Both the position numbers and the translations under genes were made by a program. A stretch of 64,000 bases of DNA from Winogradskyella alexanderae (GTDB lineage Bacteria > Bacteroidota > Bacteroidia > Flavobacteriales > Flavobacteriaceae), in contig NZ_JAIUJR010000003.1 in NCBI RefSeq assembly GCF_020166335.1, forward strand, positions 186,001-250,000. Direction: 5' to 3'. Shown here piece after piece: positions 17,451 through 26,423 of this stretch (position 1 is the first letter of the stretch; every line of letters begins with the position of its first letter). The notes under the pieces are model-generated. The model had not been told where the DNA came from and did not search any database. It was given only the letters and a program-made list of their open reading frames with translations.

Positions 17451-18332
17451 TTATTTGTTCTTTTTTGCCCTAATTAATTTTTCGAGTTCATCCCATAACG
17501 ATTCAGGGATTTCCGATAGCATATTGAATTCTCCCGCACCCTTAAGCCATTCGCCACCATCGATTGTAATGACTTCACCGTTTATGTAAGCAGAAAAATC
17601 AGAAACGAGATATGCGGCCAAATTTGCCAGCTCTTGATGTTGGCCAACTCTTTTGAGCGGTACTTTCTTAGCCATGTCAAATTTCTCTTGAAGATTACCA
17701 GGCATCAATCGATCCCAAGCACCCTTTGTTGGGAAGGGTCCTGGAGCAATTGCGTTGAAGCGCATACCGTATTTTGCCCATTCTACAGCCAAACTTCTTG
17801 TCATTGCCAATACGCCAGCTTTAGCTGCTGCACTTGGCACGACATAACCAGAACCTGTCCAAGAATAAGTTGTTACAATATTTAGGACATTAGTATTGGT
17901 TTGTTTTGTATCGATCCAGTGCTTTCCGAAGGCAAGGATACAGTTTTTGGTTCCTTTTAAAACGATATCAATTATGACATCAAAAGCGCGAGGAGAAAGT
18001 CTCTCGGTAGGTGATATAAAATTACCAGCTGCATTGTTTAATAATACATCAACTTTGCCGAAGCGTTCAATTACTATTTCTTTCATTGCATCTACCTGAT
18101 GATATTCCCTAACATCGCACTGTACGGGAAGGCATTTGCCTTTTGTCTCGGCTTCAAGTTCCTTTGCGGTATTCTCGAGCTTTTCAAAATTTCTAGATGT
18201 AATAGCAACGTTTGCGCCCAGTTCTAGAAAATATCGTGTCATGGCTTTTCCTAGTCCGCTTCCACCACCAGTAACTACAATAGTTTTACCTTTCAAGGCA
18301 CCATCTTTAAGCATCTTCTCTTTAAAATTCAT
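17451..18332 (-). CDS. short-chain dehydrogenase/reductase, 2,4-dienoyl-CoA reductase-like
   Basis: The 293-residue SDR has the cofactor motif TGGGSGLGKAM at about residue 21, the NNAAGNF motif, and a late PGPFPTKGAW segment. At the active site the canonical YxxxK is replaced by S-A-A-A-K, with a Tyr a few residues upstream (GSGYVVPSAAAKAG), a pattern seen in 2,4-dienoyl-CoA reductases. It lies 18 bp downstream of the methylmalonyl-CoA mutase large subunit, so a role in beta-oxidation of unsaturated acyl-CoAs is plausible. Confidence 0.8.
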   Translation of the reverse strand: MNFKEKMLKDGALKGKTIVVTGGGSGLGKAMTRYFLELGANVAITSRNFEKLENTAKELEAETKGKCLPVQCDVREYHQVDAMKEIVIERFGKVDVLLNNAAGNFISPTERLSPRAFDVIIDIVLKGTKNCILAFGKHWIDTKQTNTNVLNIVTTYSWTGSGYVVPSAAAKAGVLAMTRSLAVEWAKYGMRFNAIAPGPFPTKGAWDRLMPGNLQEKFDMAKKVPLKRVGQHQELANLAAYLVSDFSAYINGEVITIDGGEWLKGAGEFNMLSEIPESLWDELEKLIRAKKNK

Positions 18333-18350
18333 CTAGAATATATTATGCGT

Positions 18351-20471
18351 TTAATCCAATAAGATTTCTAAAATTTGAATAGCAGCCTCACTAATCTTGG
18401 TGCCAGGTCCAAACACTGCAACTGCACCAGCATCAAATAAATACTGGTAATCTTGTTTTGGGATAACACCGCCTACGATTACCATTATATCATCCCTGCC
18501 ATAGGTTTTAAGTTCTTCAATGACCTGAGGTACCAATGTTTTATGACCAGCGGCCAGTGAAGAAACACCTAGAATATGAACATCATTTTCTACGGCTTGT
18601 TTGGCTGCTTCTTTCGGTGTCTGGAAGAGTGGGCCAATATCTACATCAAACCCAACATCTGCATAACCTGTTGCGACGACCTTGGCACCACGATCGTGAC
18701 CATCTTGTCCCATTTTTGCAATCATTATTCGCGGTCTACGACCATCTTGTTCTGCAAACTTATCGGCAAGCTCCCTTGCTTTTTTAAAGCTTTTATCGTC
18801 TTTTATTTCTTTACTATACACACCTGAGAATGATTTGATTTGTGCTTTGTAGCGTCCAAACTCTGCCTCTAATGCATCACTAATTTCACCAAGAGTGGCT
18901 CGTTTTCTTGCGGCATCTACTGCCAAAGCTAGTAAATTTTCATTTCCTGTCCTGGCGGCCTTAGTCAACTTATCTAGGGCTTCGTTAACTTCAGCAGTAT
19001 TTCGTTTAGATTTTAAGTTTAATAATCGTTCAATTTGTTCATTTCTAACGGTTTGATTATCAACCTCTAAAATATGTAAAGGGTCTTCTTGGTCTAACTG
19101 GTAGGCATTTACACCAACAATAGTGTCTTGTCCTGAATCTATTCTTGCTTGTTTTCTGGCAGCGGCTTCTTCAATTCTGAGTTTAGGTATGCCAGCTTCA
19201 ATTGCTTTTGTCATACCGCCCAATTCTTCGACCTCTTGAATATGTTGCCATGCCTTATGTGCAATTTCATTTGTCAGGCATTCAACATAATAGCTACCAC
19301 CCCAAGGATCTACCGTTTTGGTGATGTATGTTTCTTCTTGGAGATATATTTGAGTATTTCTTGCAATCCTTGCTGAAAAATCTGTTGGTAAAGCGATAGC
19401 TTCATCCAATGCATTGGTATGTAGACTTTGTGTACCACCAAATGCCGCTGCGGCAGCTTCGATACATGTTCTGGCAACGTTGTTAAAAGGATCTTGTTCT
19501 GTTAAACTCCAACCCGATGTTTGGCTATGCGTACGTAATGCTAAAGATTTAGGGTTTTTTGGGTTAAATTGTTTAACAAGTTTTGCCCATAGCATTCGTG
19601 CAGCACGCATTTTCGCGATTTCCATAAAATGGTTCATGCCAATTGCCCAGAAAAAAGATAATCTTGGCGCAAAGGTATCTATATCCATTCCAGCTTCAAG
19701 CCCTTTTCTTATATATTCTAAGCCATCCGCTAAAGTGTAAGCCAATTCTATATCGCACGTAGCACCGGCTTCTTGCATGTGATAACCAGAGATACTGATA
19801 CTGTTGAAGCGTGGCATATTTTGGCTTGTATACTCAAAAATATCTGAGATAATTTTCATTGAAGGTGTTGGAGGATAAATGTAGGTGTTCCGCACCATGA
19901 ATTCCTTTAGAATATCATTTTGTATTGTTCCTGAAAGTTGGTCTGGTTTAACACCTTGTTCTTCTGCGGCAACTATATAAAAGGCCATAATAGGTAAGAC
20001 AGCGCCGTTCATGGTCATTGATACTGACATTTTATCTAGAGGTATCTGATCGAAAAGAACCTTCATGTCCTCGACGGAATCTATAGCTACACCAGCTTTA
20101 CCGACATCTCCAACTACACGCTCGTGATCGGAGTCATAACCTCTATGCGTTGCTAAATCAAATGCTACCGAAAGCCCTTTTTGTCCTGCCGCTAAATTGC
20201 GTCTATAAAAGGCATTACTTTCTTCTGCGGTAGAAAAACCTGCATATTGTCTAATGGTCCATGGTCGTCGCACATACATAGTAGAATATGGACCTCTGAG
20301 GTTTGGTGCAATACCTGAAACGAAATCCAAGTGGTCAAAGTTTTTGATATCTTCTTTGGAATACGTCTGCTTAACGTCAATCCCTTCAGCTGTTTGGAAT
20401 TTGGCTTCGTTTGAGGTTTGTATAGATCCTATTTTTGAATCTAGTTTAATATGTTGAATATCTTTTCTCAT
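18351..20471 (-). CDS. scpA: methylmalonyl-CoA mutase, large (catalytic) subunit
   Basis: This adenosylcobalamin enzyme interconverts succinyl-CoA and (R)-methylmalonyl-CoA. The 706-residue protein has the N-terminal TIM-barrel ([45 protein letters not shown]) and a C-terminal B12-binding domain with the DGHDRGAKV base-off motif, followed by SSLAAGH and VGGVIP. The catalytic residues of the known enzyme appear intact. It overlaps the upstream lipoprotein gene by 4 bp (ATGA). Confidence 0.95.
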   Translation of the reverse strand: MRKDIQHIKLDSKIGSIQTSNEAKFQTAEGIDVKQTYSKEDIKNFDHLDFVSGIAPNLRGPYSTMYVRRPWTIRQYAGFSTAEESNAFYRRNLAAGQKGLSVAFDLATHRGYDSDHERVVGDVGKAGVAIDSVEDMKVLFDQIPLDKMSVSMTMNGAVLPIMAFYIVAAEEQGVKPDQLSGTIQNDILKEFMVRNTYIYPPTPSMKIISDIFEYTSQNMPRFNSISISGYHMQEAGATCDIELAYTLADGLEYIRKGLEAGMDIDTFAPRLSFFWAIGMNHFMEIAKMRAARMLWAKLVKQFNPKNPKSLALRTHSQTSGWSLTEQDPFNNVARTCIEAAAAAFGGTQSLHTNALDEAIALPTDFSARIARNTQIYLQEETYITKTVDPWGGSYYVECLTNEIAHKAWQHIQEVEELGGMTKAIEAGIPKLRIEEAAARKQARIDSGQDTIVGVNAYQLDQEDPLHILEVDNQTVRNEQIERLLNLKSKRNTAEVNEALDKLTKAARTGNENLLALAVDAARKRATLGEISDALEAEFGRYKAQIKSFSGVYSKEIKDDKSFKKARELADKFAEQDGRRPRIMIAKMGQDGHDRGAKVVATGYADVGFDVDIGPLFQTPKEAAKQAVENDVHILGVSSLAAGHKTLVPQVIEELKTYGRDDIMVIVGGVIPKQDYQYLFDAGAVAVFGPGTKISEAAIQILEILLD

Positions 20472-21112
20472 AATATCATTTTTTCAATAAACGGATCAAA
20501 ATAAACCTCAAATGGAGCCATTAGATTTATTAGAACCGTCTTGTTGTTTGACGATATAAAATACGCGTGTTGAAAGGCTTGCTGTTCTAATTTCTTATTT
20601 TCAATCTTAAAGATGGCTTTAAACACCTGCACTTTTCCATTATCATTGTGTTTAGCCGTTATTTTTGAATAGTCTAAATCAGTAAATTCCGAAAGTTGTT
20701 CATGGTTTTGTCTTATGAGGCCCAATAGGTACTTGGCATCTTGTCTAGAAATAGGTGTAAAGGGAACCGTATTTAACGTGTAGGTTGCATTTACAGAATC
20801 ATCAAAATAGATGTAATGGTTACCTTCCATTTCACGCATATGCTTTAATCTTGTGCGCTCAATTTCTAATTCATGGTTATCTGTCGCTAGTGAATCTAAA
20901 AGCGCCAGATATTTGATAGATGAATAACGTTTAAAGCTTGTTGGTAGAAACAGTTTAATGCCATCGTCACCAAGGTAATGGGTCTTACCCTCAATAGACT
21001 CTATATCTTCGATTTGAGTCCAGTCTGAAATACCACGTGCCACCTCTAAACAAGATGTAAGAAATAAACATAAAACGACTAAACTAGTTACTATAGATTT
21101 TCTCAATACCAT
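20468..21112 (-). CDS. uncharacterised lipoprotein between the mutase subunits
   Basis: The 214-residue protein has a signal peptide and lipobox ([11 protein letters not shown]), so it is probably lipid-anchored. The mature part has no motif I recognise; it contains a '[12 protein letters not shown]' segment and a hydrophobic C-terminal strand region. It is inserted between the small and large mutase genes, 3 bp after the small subunit, and overlaps scpA by 4 bp, so it is co-translated with enzymes of the cytosol although it is itself predicted to be in the envelope. Confidence 0.65.
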   Translation of the reverse strand: MVLRKSIVTSLVVLCLFLTSCLEVARGISDWTQIEDIESIEGKTHYLGDDGIKLFLPTSFKRYSSIKYLALLDSLATDNHELEIERTRLKHMREMEGNHYIYFDDSVNATYTLNTVPFTPISRQDAKYLLGLIRQNHEQLSEFTDLDYSKITAKHNDNGKVQVFKAIFKIENKKLEQQAFQHAYFISSNNKTVLINLMAPFEVYFDPFIEKMIL

Positions 21113-21115
21113 GAA

Positions 21116-22483
21116 TTACTCTTCATTTAATCTTCTGATTTCCAATTGTTCTGATAGTCTTTTTTCAATAATTGGTTCAATTAATGTTTTACGTGACTCT
21201 TTCTTTAAAAAAGGATTCTTCTCAATATTGGATTTCATTTTATCTTCAGGATTTGGATGCTTATTTGTACCTAACAATACAAGTTTGCCACTCTCGAAAT
21301 CGTCTTGTTCCTTTGATGCGCTTTCTTTAATTTTTCTTTGAATTGTTCCTTCCTTCAACTGAGATAAGAATCCGCCATTTTTTTCAATATCCTTGAACAG
21401 GTCAAGAGCTTTTTTACTTAATTGATCAGTAAGAGTCTCAATATAGTAAGCACCATCTGCAGGATTATTTACTTTGTCTAAATAACTTTCATTTTTTAAG
21501 ACCAACAGCTGATTTCGAGCTATACGATTCCCAAATTCATTCGATTCATGGTAAAGATTATCGTAGGGTAAATTATAAATAACATTCGCGCCTCCTATTA
21601 TAGCACTCATACACTCTGTTGTAGTACGAAGCATGTTAACGTTATAATCGTAAATAGTTTTGTTTCGTCTGCTAGGTGAAGCAATTATCGTGCATTCTTC
21701 ATTAATGCCGTATTCCCTAGCGAGAATAGACCATAGATTTCTTAAAGCTCTTAGCTTGGCTATTTCAAAGAAGTAATTGTTGCCAATACTGACTAAGAAT
21801 GTCACCTCGAAAGCTTTTTTAGCACTAGTATCAAGTATGCCCTCAAAATGATTGAGATACTCATTTGCATGAGCTAGGGCATAGGCCAGTTGTTGTATTA
21901 TTTTAGCTCCAGAATTTTGGTAAAGATCTAAATCTACAGTAAGTTGATTGGTTGATTTTATAATACCCTCTAATTCTTTATGATCCTCAGTTAGGGATTT
22001 AAACCAATTGCCTGATTTGGATAGATTAGCTATAATATCTGTTAGGATTGTGATATTGCCAGAAGCGAATTCAAACGTTTTTTTTATAACACTATCCGAT
22101 AGAAAACCACATTTAAGAAATACTCGAATCTTCTTTAGATCAATACCATCTAGTAAATCCTCGATAACGATGGTATCGTTTGCAATTTGGAAAATAAGAC
22201 TCTCTGCGCCACGATAAATGGCATCTTTTGCAAGTTTATTTCCTTTTGTTGCATCCTTTACCTCAAAAAATTGACAAACTTTCCATCCGGTTGCGCTTGT
22301 TTGTGATATCTCTGGTAGTGTTTCAAATTCATCAGAATGATAAAAGGGCTTTACATCAATACCTTCGTTTGTTCTCCAAATAAGAGTTTCATTATAATCC
22401 GCTCCTTTTAAATCAACCTGTATTTTTTGTTTCCAAGCTTTTGAAGTAACAGCTTCAAATTCATCAAATAAATTTTTACTCAT
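21116..22483 (-). CDS. mutA: methylmalonyl-CoA mutase, small subunit
   Basis: This is the non-catalytic partner of ScpA; it has the mutase barrel but no cobalamin-binding domain (455 residues, ending shortly after the barrel). Family segments include SLIFQIAND, VSIGNNYFFEIAKLRALR (matching the Scp[18 protein letters not shown] block) and NPADGAYYIETLTDQL. I start at the ATG at 22483 (MSKNLFDEFEA); this ATG lies inside the last codons of ftsB, so the two genes are translationally coupled. An upstream in-frame ATG would reach further into ftsB. Confidence 0.9.
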   Translation of the reverse strand: MSKNLFDEFEAVTSKAWKQKIQVDLKGADYNETLIWRTNEGIDVKPFYHSDEFETLPEISQTSATGWKVCQFFEVKDATKGNKLAKDAIYRGAESLIFQIANDTIVIEDLLDGIDLKKIRVFLKCGFLSDSVIKKTFEFASGNITILTDIIANLSKSGNWFKSLTEDHKELEGIIKSTNQLTVDLDLYQNSGAKIIQQLAYALAHANEYLNHFEGILDTSAKKAFEVTFLVSIGNNYFFEIAKLRALRNLWSILAREYGINEECTIIASPSRRNKTIYDYNVNMLRTTTECMSAIIGGANVIYNLPYDNLYHESNEFGNRIARNQLLVLKNESYLDKVNNPADGAYYIETLTDQLSKKALDLFKDIEKNGGFLSQLKEGTIQRKIKESASKEQDDFESGKLVLLGTNKHPNPEDKMKSNIEKNPFLKKESRKTLIEPIIEKRLSEQLEIRRLNEE

Positions 22484-22802
22484 CTTGGTTTTCTTTTGCA
22501 ATACTATCTTCGTATTCAATTATATAAATTTCTTCGTTTGGCTTTTTCATGTAGTAGGTTTCCCTAGCCATGCGTTCAACACCTTCTTCTGTGCTCAATT
22601 CCTTTATAGCCTTATTGTCCTTAGCCATCTCGTTTTTGTAATGTTGCTTCTGGTATTCTAACTCATTAATTTCGGTATTTAGTTCATGATGAAACAACCA
22701 GGAATGGGCATCAAAAAACAACATCCAAATAGCAAAGCCCAGCAATACAATTACATAGATATTTTTGAACGGTTTGAGGTATTTAGATTTAGGTTTTGGC
22801 AT
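22476..22802 (-). CDS. septum formation initiator FtsB/DivIC family protein
   Basis: This 108-residue single-pass membrane protein has a short basic N-terminus, a transmembrane helix at about residues 15-32 (YVIVLLGFAIWMLFFDAHSW), and a coiled coil with heptad-spaced Leu/Ile residues (TEINELEYQKQHYKNEM). The C-terminal ARETYYMKKPNEEIYII matches the septum-initiator family. It acts with FtsL and FtsQ in the divisome. It abuts udk exactly (shared base 22802) and overlaps mutA. Confidence 0.85.
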   Translation of the reverse strand: MPKPKSKYLKPFKNIYVIVLLGFAIWMLFFDAHSWLFHHELNTEINELEYQKQHYKNEMAKDNKAIKELSTEEGVERMARETYYMKKPNEEIYIIEYEDSIAKENQDE

Positions 22803-23407
22803 TATAATCTTTCGTTAATTATTGTTTTAACGATATCTACTGCTACAGTGTTGTATTTGTTGTTAGGAATAATTATATCTGCATATTCTTTCATAGGTTC
22901 AATAAACTGTTGATGCATTGGTTTTAATGTATTCTGATAGCGTGTAAGTACTTCATCGAGGTCACGACCGCGCTCAGAAATATCACGTTTTAATCTTCTT
23001 ATAAGGCGTTCGTCAGAATCTGCATGAACAAATATTTTAATATCAAATAACTTTCTAATCTCAGGATTTGTAAGAATTAGAATACCTTCTACTATAATTA
23101 CCTTTCTCGGTAAAGTTTTGATGGTATCTCCCGTACGATTATGTTTAACAAAGGAATAAACAGGTTGTTCAATAGTCTTACCTTCTTTGAGTTGCTTAAG
23201 ATGCTCGACAAGTAAATCGAAATCTATTGATCTAGGGTGATCAAAATTAATCTGTACACGCTCATCAAAACTCAAGTGAGAGGTGTCTTTATAATAAGAA
23301 TCTTGAGAAATAACGCCAACTTCTCCTTCAGGTAATTCATTTAAAATAGTATCGACAACTGTGGTCTTGCCGCAACCAGTTCCACCAGCTATTCCAATTA
23401 TCAGCAT
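22802..23407 (-). CDS. udk: uridine kinase
   Basis: Udk phosphorylates uridine and cytidine to UMP and CMP in pyrimidine salvage. The 201-residue protein has Walker A GIAGGTGCGKTT, the substrate loop SQDSYYKDTSHL, FDHPRSID, the conserved YSFVKHNR...VEGIL region and lid Arg residues in DSDERLIRRLKRDISERGRD. It is the first gene of the leftward udk-ftsB-mutA-lipoprotein-scpA-SDR run. A TAACTTTG -7 box and an ATGA-N6-TCAT palindrome lie upstream. Confidence 0.95.
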   Translation of the reverse strand: MLIIGIAGGTGCGKTTVVDTILNELPEGEVGVISQDSYYKDTSHLSFDERVQINFDHPRSIDFDLLVEHLKQLKEGKTIEQPVYSFVKHNRTGDTIKTLPRKVIIVEGILILTNPEIRKLFDIKIFVHADSDERLIRRLKRDISERGRDLDEVLTRYQNTLKPMHQQFIEPMKEYADIIIPNNKYNTVAVDIVKTIINERL

Positions 23408-23436
23408 TCGTATTATTTGATTAGTTTAGTTAGTTG

Positions 23437-23444
23437 CAAAGTTA
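23437..23444 (-). promoter_or_regulatory. candidate -7 promoter box (TAACTTTG) for udk operon
   Basis: Read on the minus strand the box TAACTTTG matches TAnnTTTG exactly and lies about 30 bp upstream of the udk ATG. The centre of the ATGA-N6-TCAT palindrome is 32 bp further upstream, near where a class II activator would sit. Confidence 0.45.
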
Positions 23445-23465
23445 TGTATTTAAGGTATGTTTTTG

Positions 23466-23479
23466 ATGACATTTGTCAT
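23466..23479. promoter_or_regulatory. ATGA-N6-TCAT palindrome upstream of udk
   Basis: ATGACATTTGTCAT has 6-bp arms (ATGACA/TGTCAT) and the same 4-6-4 spacing as the sites in the hydrogenase island. It is centred 65 bp from the udk start. About two such matches are expected by chance in 64 kb of this composition, so the functional link is uncertain. Confidence 0.35.
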
Positions 23480-23505
23480 TTCTAATAAAAAGAATTGCAT
23501 AGTAT

Positions 23506-24606
23506 TTACTTTCTTAAGAGCTTAACGATTCCAAGATTTTCAATACCCACATATACATATCCATCAGGACCTTGCTCAACACTTCTCACTCTTCCCAAAC
23601 CACTTAACAATTGCTCTTCTTTTACAACTTTGCGATCTCTTAGAGTGCAAAGATTTAGATATTGAAATTTTAGCGAACCAACGAGGAGTTTACCATTCCA
23701 ATCACCATATTTGTTGCTATTAATAAAAGCCATTCCACTTGGTGCAATAGAAGGATCCCAATAATGGAGTGGTTGCTCCATTCCTTCCTTTTCAGTTAAA
23801 TCTGTGAATTTAGTGCCACTATAGTTGACACCATAGCTTATAACGGGCCAACCATAATTTTTTCCTTTTTTAATAACGTTAATCTCATCACCTCCTTTTG
23901 GACCATGTTCATGAGTCCAAATATCTTTTGATACGGGGTGAAGCGTCATACCTTGAGGATTTCTATGTCCATAAGAATAAATTGCTTTTTTGGCATTTGG
24001 AATATTAAAAAAGGGATTGTCTTTTGGAATGGTACCGTCATCATTTATACGATAAACTTTACCACAATCTCTGGTAATATCTTGAGGGTTTATATCCCTA
24101 TCCCCACGATCACCAATTGTAAAATACAAATAATCATTATCATCAAATACTAATCTGGAACCAAAATGCTGACCTCTGGTTGAGTTTGGAGAAGCCTTAT
24201 AGAGTACTTGCCAATTTATTATTGTATTGTTTTTTAATTTGGCTCTTGCTATTGTTGTGTTGCCGCCATTTCCTTCTCCTTCAGAAGAAGCATAGGAAAA
24301 ATAAATCCACCCATTATAAGTGTAGTTAGGATGCAAAGTAATGTCCATAAGACCGCCTTGTCCACGAACATAGATATTGGGTAATCCTGTAATATTGTTT
24401 TTTTTACCGTTTACAAAATGAATTACTTCCCCTTTTTTTTCTGTTATTAGCATGGATCCGTCAGGAAGAAATGCAAATCCCCAAGGGATTGTTAAGTCTG
24501 GCACAACTAGTTCATAGGTATTTTCCTTGTTTTTAGGATTTTTATCTTGAGCGCATGTTATAGTACTTAATAAAATAAGAACTAATAAAAAAGGTCTAAA
24601 ATTCAT
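23506..24606 (-). CDS. PQQ-dependent sugar dehydrogenase family lipoprotein
   Basis: The 366-residue protein has a signal peptide with a lipobox-like ITCAQ and a six-bladed propeller of the soluble glucose/sorbosone dehydrogenase family. Diagnostic segments are IPWGFAFLPDGSMLITEK, GQGGLMDITLHPNY (a cofactor/catalytic His region), FTIGDRGD, YGHRNPQGMTLHP and EHGPKGGDEIN. Homologues oxidise aldoses with PQQ; no PQQ biosynthesis genes are in this window. It is divergent from the tRNA-Pro gene. Confidence 0.88.
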   Translation of the reverse strand: MNFRPFLLVLILLSTITCAQDKNPKNKENTYELVVPDLTIPWGFAFLPDGSMLITEKKGEVIHFVNGKKNNITGLPNIYVRGQGGLMDITLHPNYTYNGWIYFSYASSEGEGNGGNTTIARAKLKNNTIINWQVLYKASPNSTRGQHFGSRLVFDDNDYLYFTIGDRGDRDINPQDITRDCGKVYRINDDGTIPKDNPFFNIPNAKKAIYSYGHRNPQGMTLHPVSKDIWTHEHGPKGGDEINVIKKGKNYGWPVISYGVNYSGTKFTDLTEKEGMEQPLHYWDPSIAPSGMAFINSNKYGDWNGKLLVGSLKFQYLNLCTLRDRKVVKEEQLLSGLGRVRSVEQGPDGYVYVGIENLGIVKLLRK

Positions 24607-24650
24607 GTATTACCTATAGCGATTAATGAGAACTTAAAGTTATTAAATTG

Positions 24651-24682
24651 TTGTCGGTTTCTAAAGAAAAATAATATATTTG
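24651..24682 (+). promoter_or_regulatory. promoter of tRNA-Pro (TTG-N21-TATATTTG)
   Basis: An exact TAnnTTTG box (TATATTTG, 24675-24682) lies 25 bp before the tRNA, and a TTG (24651-24653) lies 21 bp upstream of it, fitting the Bacteroidota -33/-7 promoter layout. Confidence 0.65.
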
Positions 24683-24707
24683 CAGTCCAATTTAGATAAC
24701 TAGTTTT

Positions 24708-24782
24708 CGGGGTGTAGCGTAGCCCGGTTATCGCGCCGCGTTTGGGACGCGGAGGTCGCAGGTTCGAATCCTGCCACCCCGA
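24708..24782 (+). tRNA. tRNA-Pro (anticodon UGG)
   Basis: A complete cloverleaf is visible. The acceptor stem pairs CGGGGTG with CACCCCG and is followed by discriminator A; the anticodon stem CCGCG/CGCGG closes the loop TTTGGGA, giving anticodon TGG; the T-arm contains GGTTCGAATCC. The CCA end is not encoded. A promoter lies upstream and a strong hairpin terminator begins 8 bp downstream. Confidence 0.95.
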
Positions 24783-24783
24783 C

Positions 24784-24815
24784 AAAAAAAGCTCAGATAT
24801 TTCTGAGCTTTTTTT
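24784..24815. terminator. bidirectional rho-independent terminator (tRNA-Pro / hypC)
   Basis: A perfect 7-bp stem GCTCAGA/TCTGAGC (24791-24797 and 24802-24808) with a 4-nt loop is flanked by A7 on the left and T7 on the right, so it can terminate the tRNA transcript and the convergent hox-hyp operon. Confidence 0.85.
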
Positions 24816-24858
24816 ATTTTTAAATTATTAAACATACGTAACTAGAGTTTATTTAAAG

Positions 24859-25116
24859 CTACATTTTATTAGCATCCAAATCATTTAATTCATCCAGTTC
24901 CTTTAAAATTTCGAAGGTTTTTTTTGCCTCTTTTTCATCAATTATGCTTATGGCTGCACCAGCATGTACTAAAACATAATTACCTATCACTACCTCAGGC
25001 ACTAAAGCTAAACTTACCTCTTTAATAACCCCATCAAAGGAAACTTTCCCAGTTCTAAATATTTCATCTTGGTGTGAGTATATTTCCTCTAATTTTCCGG
25101 GTATTGAAAGACACAT
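24859..25116 (-). CDS. hypC: [NiFe]-hydrogenase assembly chaperone HypC
   Basis: HypC carries the Fe(CN)2CO precursor from HypD to the hydrogenase large subunit. The 85-residue length is typical. It starts MCLSIPGK; the N-terminal Cys (after Met removal) is the iron-binding residue in the family. The conserved V-G-N-Y-V-L-V-H-A-G-A-A segment is present. It is the last gene of the hoxEF1-hoxUY1-hoxH-hoxW-hypB-hypC operon, 6 bp after hypB. Confidence 0.95.
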   Translation of the reverse strand: MCLSIPGKLEEIYSHQDEIFRTGKVSFDGVIKEVSLALVPEVVIGNYVLVHAGAAISIIDEKEAKKTFEILKELDELNDLDANKM

Positions 25117-25122
25117 TTCTTT

Positions 25123-25947
25123 TTAAGGGTTTAAATTAGATTTCAGCCAATCATACCATAAATTCATTCCTTCGCCTGTTGTAGCAGATATCTCGAAGAA
25201 AATAAGATTTGGATTTACTTGCAAAGCGTACTCTTTAATTCTTTCAACATTTATATTTAAATAGGGTAAGAGGTCTATTTTGTTAATCAGACAAATATCC
25301 GAAGTGTGAAACATATCAGGATATTTAATTGGCTTGTCTTCGCCTTCAGTAGGACTTATAATAACTACCCTTTTAGATTCACCTAGATTAAACATAGATG
25401 GACAAACCAGATTGCCAACATTTTCTATCATTAAAATAGAATTATCCTTCATATTTAATTTTTGGATAGCTTCGTATACCATATCACTTTCTAAATGGCA
25501 TCCTTTCCCTGTATTTATTTGAACAACAGGAATGTCTAGCGCATCAATTCTATTGGCATCATTCATTGTTTTTTGATCACCTTCGATAACATAAAACGGC
25601 AATTCAGATTTTAAATCTAAAAGTGTCCTTTCAAGAATTGAGGTTTTTCCAGAACCAGGTGAACTTACCAAATTGAGAGCAAAAATATTCTTGGCATCGA
25701 GGTAGCCTCTGTTTCTTGAAGCCATAATTTCATTATGGTGAAGAATATCTTGCTCCACCTCAATAACTGTTCTTTTATGATCATGATCATGGTGGTGATG
25801 TCCATGACTATGCACATGCCCATCGTGATGGTGATCATGACTATGAGAATGCTCATCGTGATGACGATGCTCTAAAGATTTTAACTCTTTTGGATTCTGA
25901 ATAGCAATGCCGTTTTCATTTGTACCACAGCCGCAAGTTCCACACAT
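25123..25947 (-). CDS. hypB: hydrogenase nickel incorporation GTPase HypB
   Basis: HypB is a GTPase that delivers nickel with HypA. The 274-residue protein has an N-terminal CGTCGCG metal motif, a histidine-rich stretch at about residues 27-58 with ~20 His, a P-loop SSPGSGKTS, and the G-domain nickel/zinc site GCHLES. NKIDLLPY is the G4 motif. The combined Cys motif and His stretch suggest both nickel insertion and nickel storage. It lies 2 bp after hoxW. Confidence 0.95.
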   Translation of the reverse strand: MCGTCGCGTNENGIAIQNPKELKSLEHRHHDEHSHSHDHHHDGHVHSHGHHHHDHDHKRTVIEVEQDILHHNEIMASRNRGYLDAKNIFALNLVSSPGSGKTSILERTLLDLKSELPFYVIEGDQKTMNDANRIDALDIPVVQINTGKGCHLESDMVYEAIQKLNMKDNSILMIENVGNLVCPSMFNLGESKRVVIISPTEGEDKPIKYPDMFHTSDICLINKIDLLPYLNINVERIKEYALQVNPNLIFFEISATTGEGMNLWYDWLKSNLNP

Positions 25948-25949
25948 AT

Positions 25950-26423
25950 CTAGTAATTTTTGTTTAAGATAAAATTTTTAGACAAAATTTCGTCCTTAAA
26001 GTATTCATAAGCTTTTACTAAGTTACCTTCTCCTATATTACTCAAACCTATTTTTAAATCCCAATTTTCGCCTTGAATGGCCAAAATTTGAGCATTAGGT
26101 TCATGGTTATATAACTTTTTGGTAATATACAAAATTGTCTCTGGTGCAAGTGCATGTGTACTAAAACTGTAATTGTCTTCTGGTACACATGGGTACAATT
26201 TAAAACCTCCTTCAATTTTGGTTTTGCATGCATCCACAAATATGACATTTTCATATTTAGAGATAAGTTCTGCATCTTCTATTTGCAATTGATATCTATA
26301 CTCAAGATCAAATGGTGGGCTCTCAGTTTCAACAAGCGCTAAAAATGACCAACCTAATCCATCATCTTGCCGACCGTTGTTTCCAATCCCAAAAATAATT
26401 GTATTATGATCTAACTTTTTCAT
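25950..26423 (-). CDS. hoxW: [NiFe]-hydrogenase maturation endopeptidase (HoxW-type)
   Basis: This protease trims the C-terminal peptide of the large subunit after nickel is bound. The 157-residue protein has the family opening IFGIGNNGRQDDGLGW (canonical GxGNxxxxDDGxG, nickel-sensing acidic residue) and VDACK, with a later S-T-H-A-L-A-P-E segment supplying a His. Its start overlaps the hoxH stop by 20 bp, and HoxH does carry a removable 25-residue C-terminal tail, which confirms the pairing. Confidence 0.85.
   Translation of the reverse strand: MKKLDHNTIIFGIGNNGRQDDGLGWSFLALVETESPPFDLEYRYQLQIEDAELISKYENVIFVDACKTKIEGGFKLYPCVPEDNYSFSTHALAPETILYITKKLYNHEPNAQILAIQGENWDLKIGLSNIGEGNLVKAYEYFKDEILSKNFILNKNY

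Noticed and set aside
24603..24785. Open frame antisense to tRNA-Pro with a 'GWQDSNLRPPRPKRG' start
   Set aside because: This is the well-known spurious reading of the reverse complement of a tRNA; the tRNA cloverleaf and its promoter and terminator explain the DNA.
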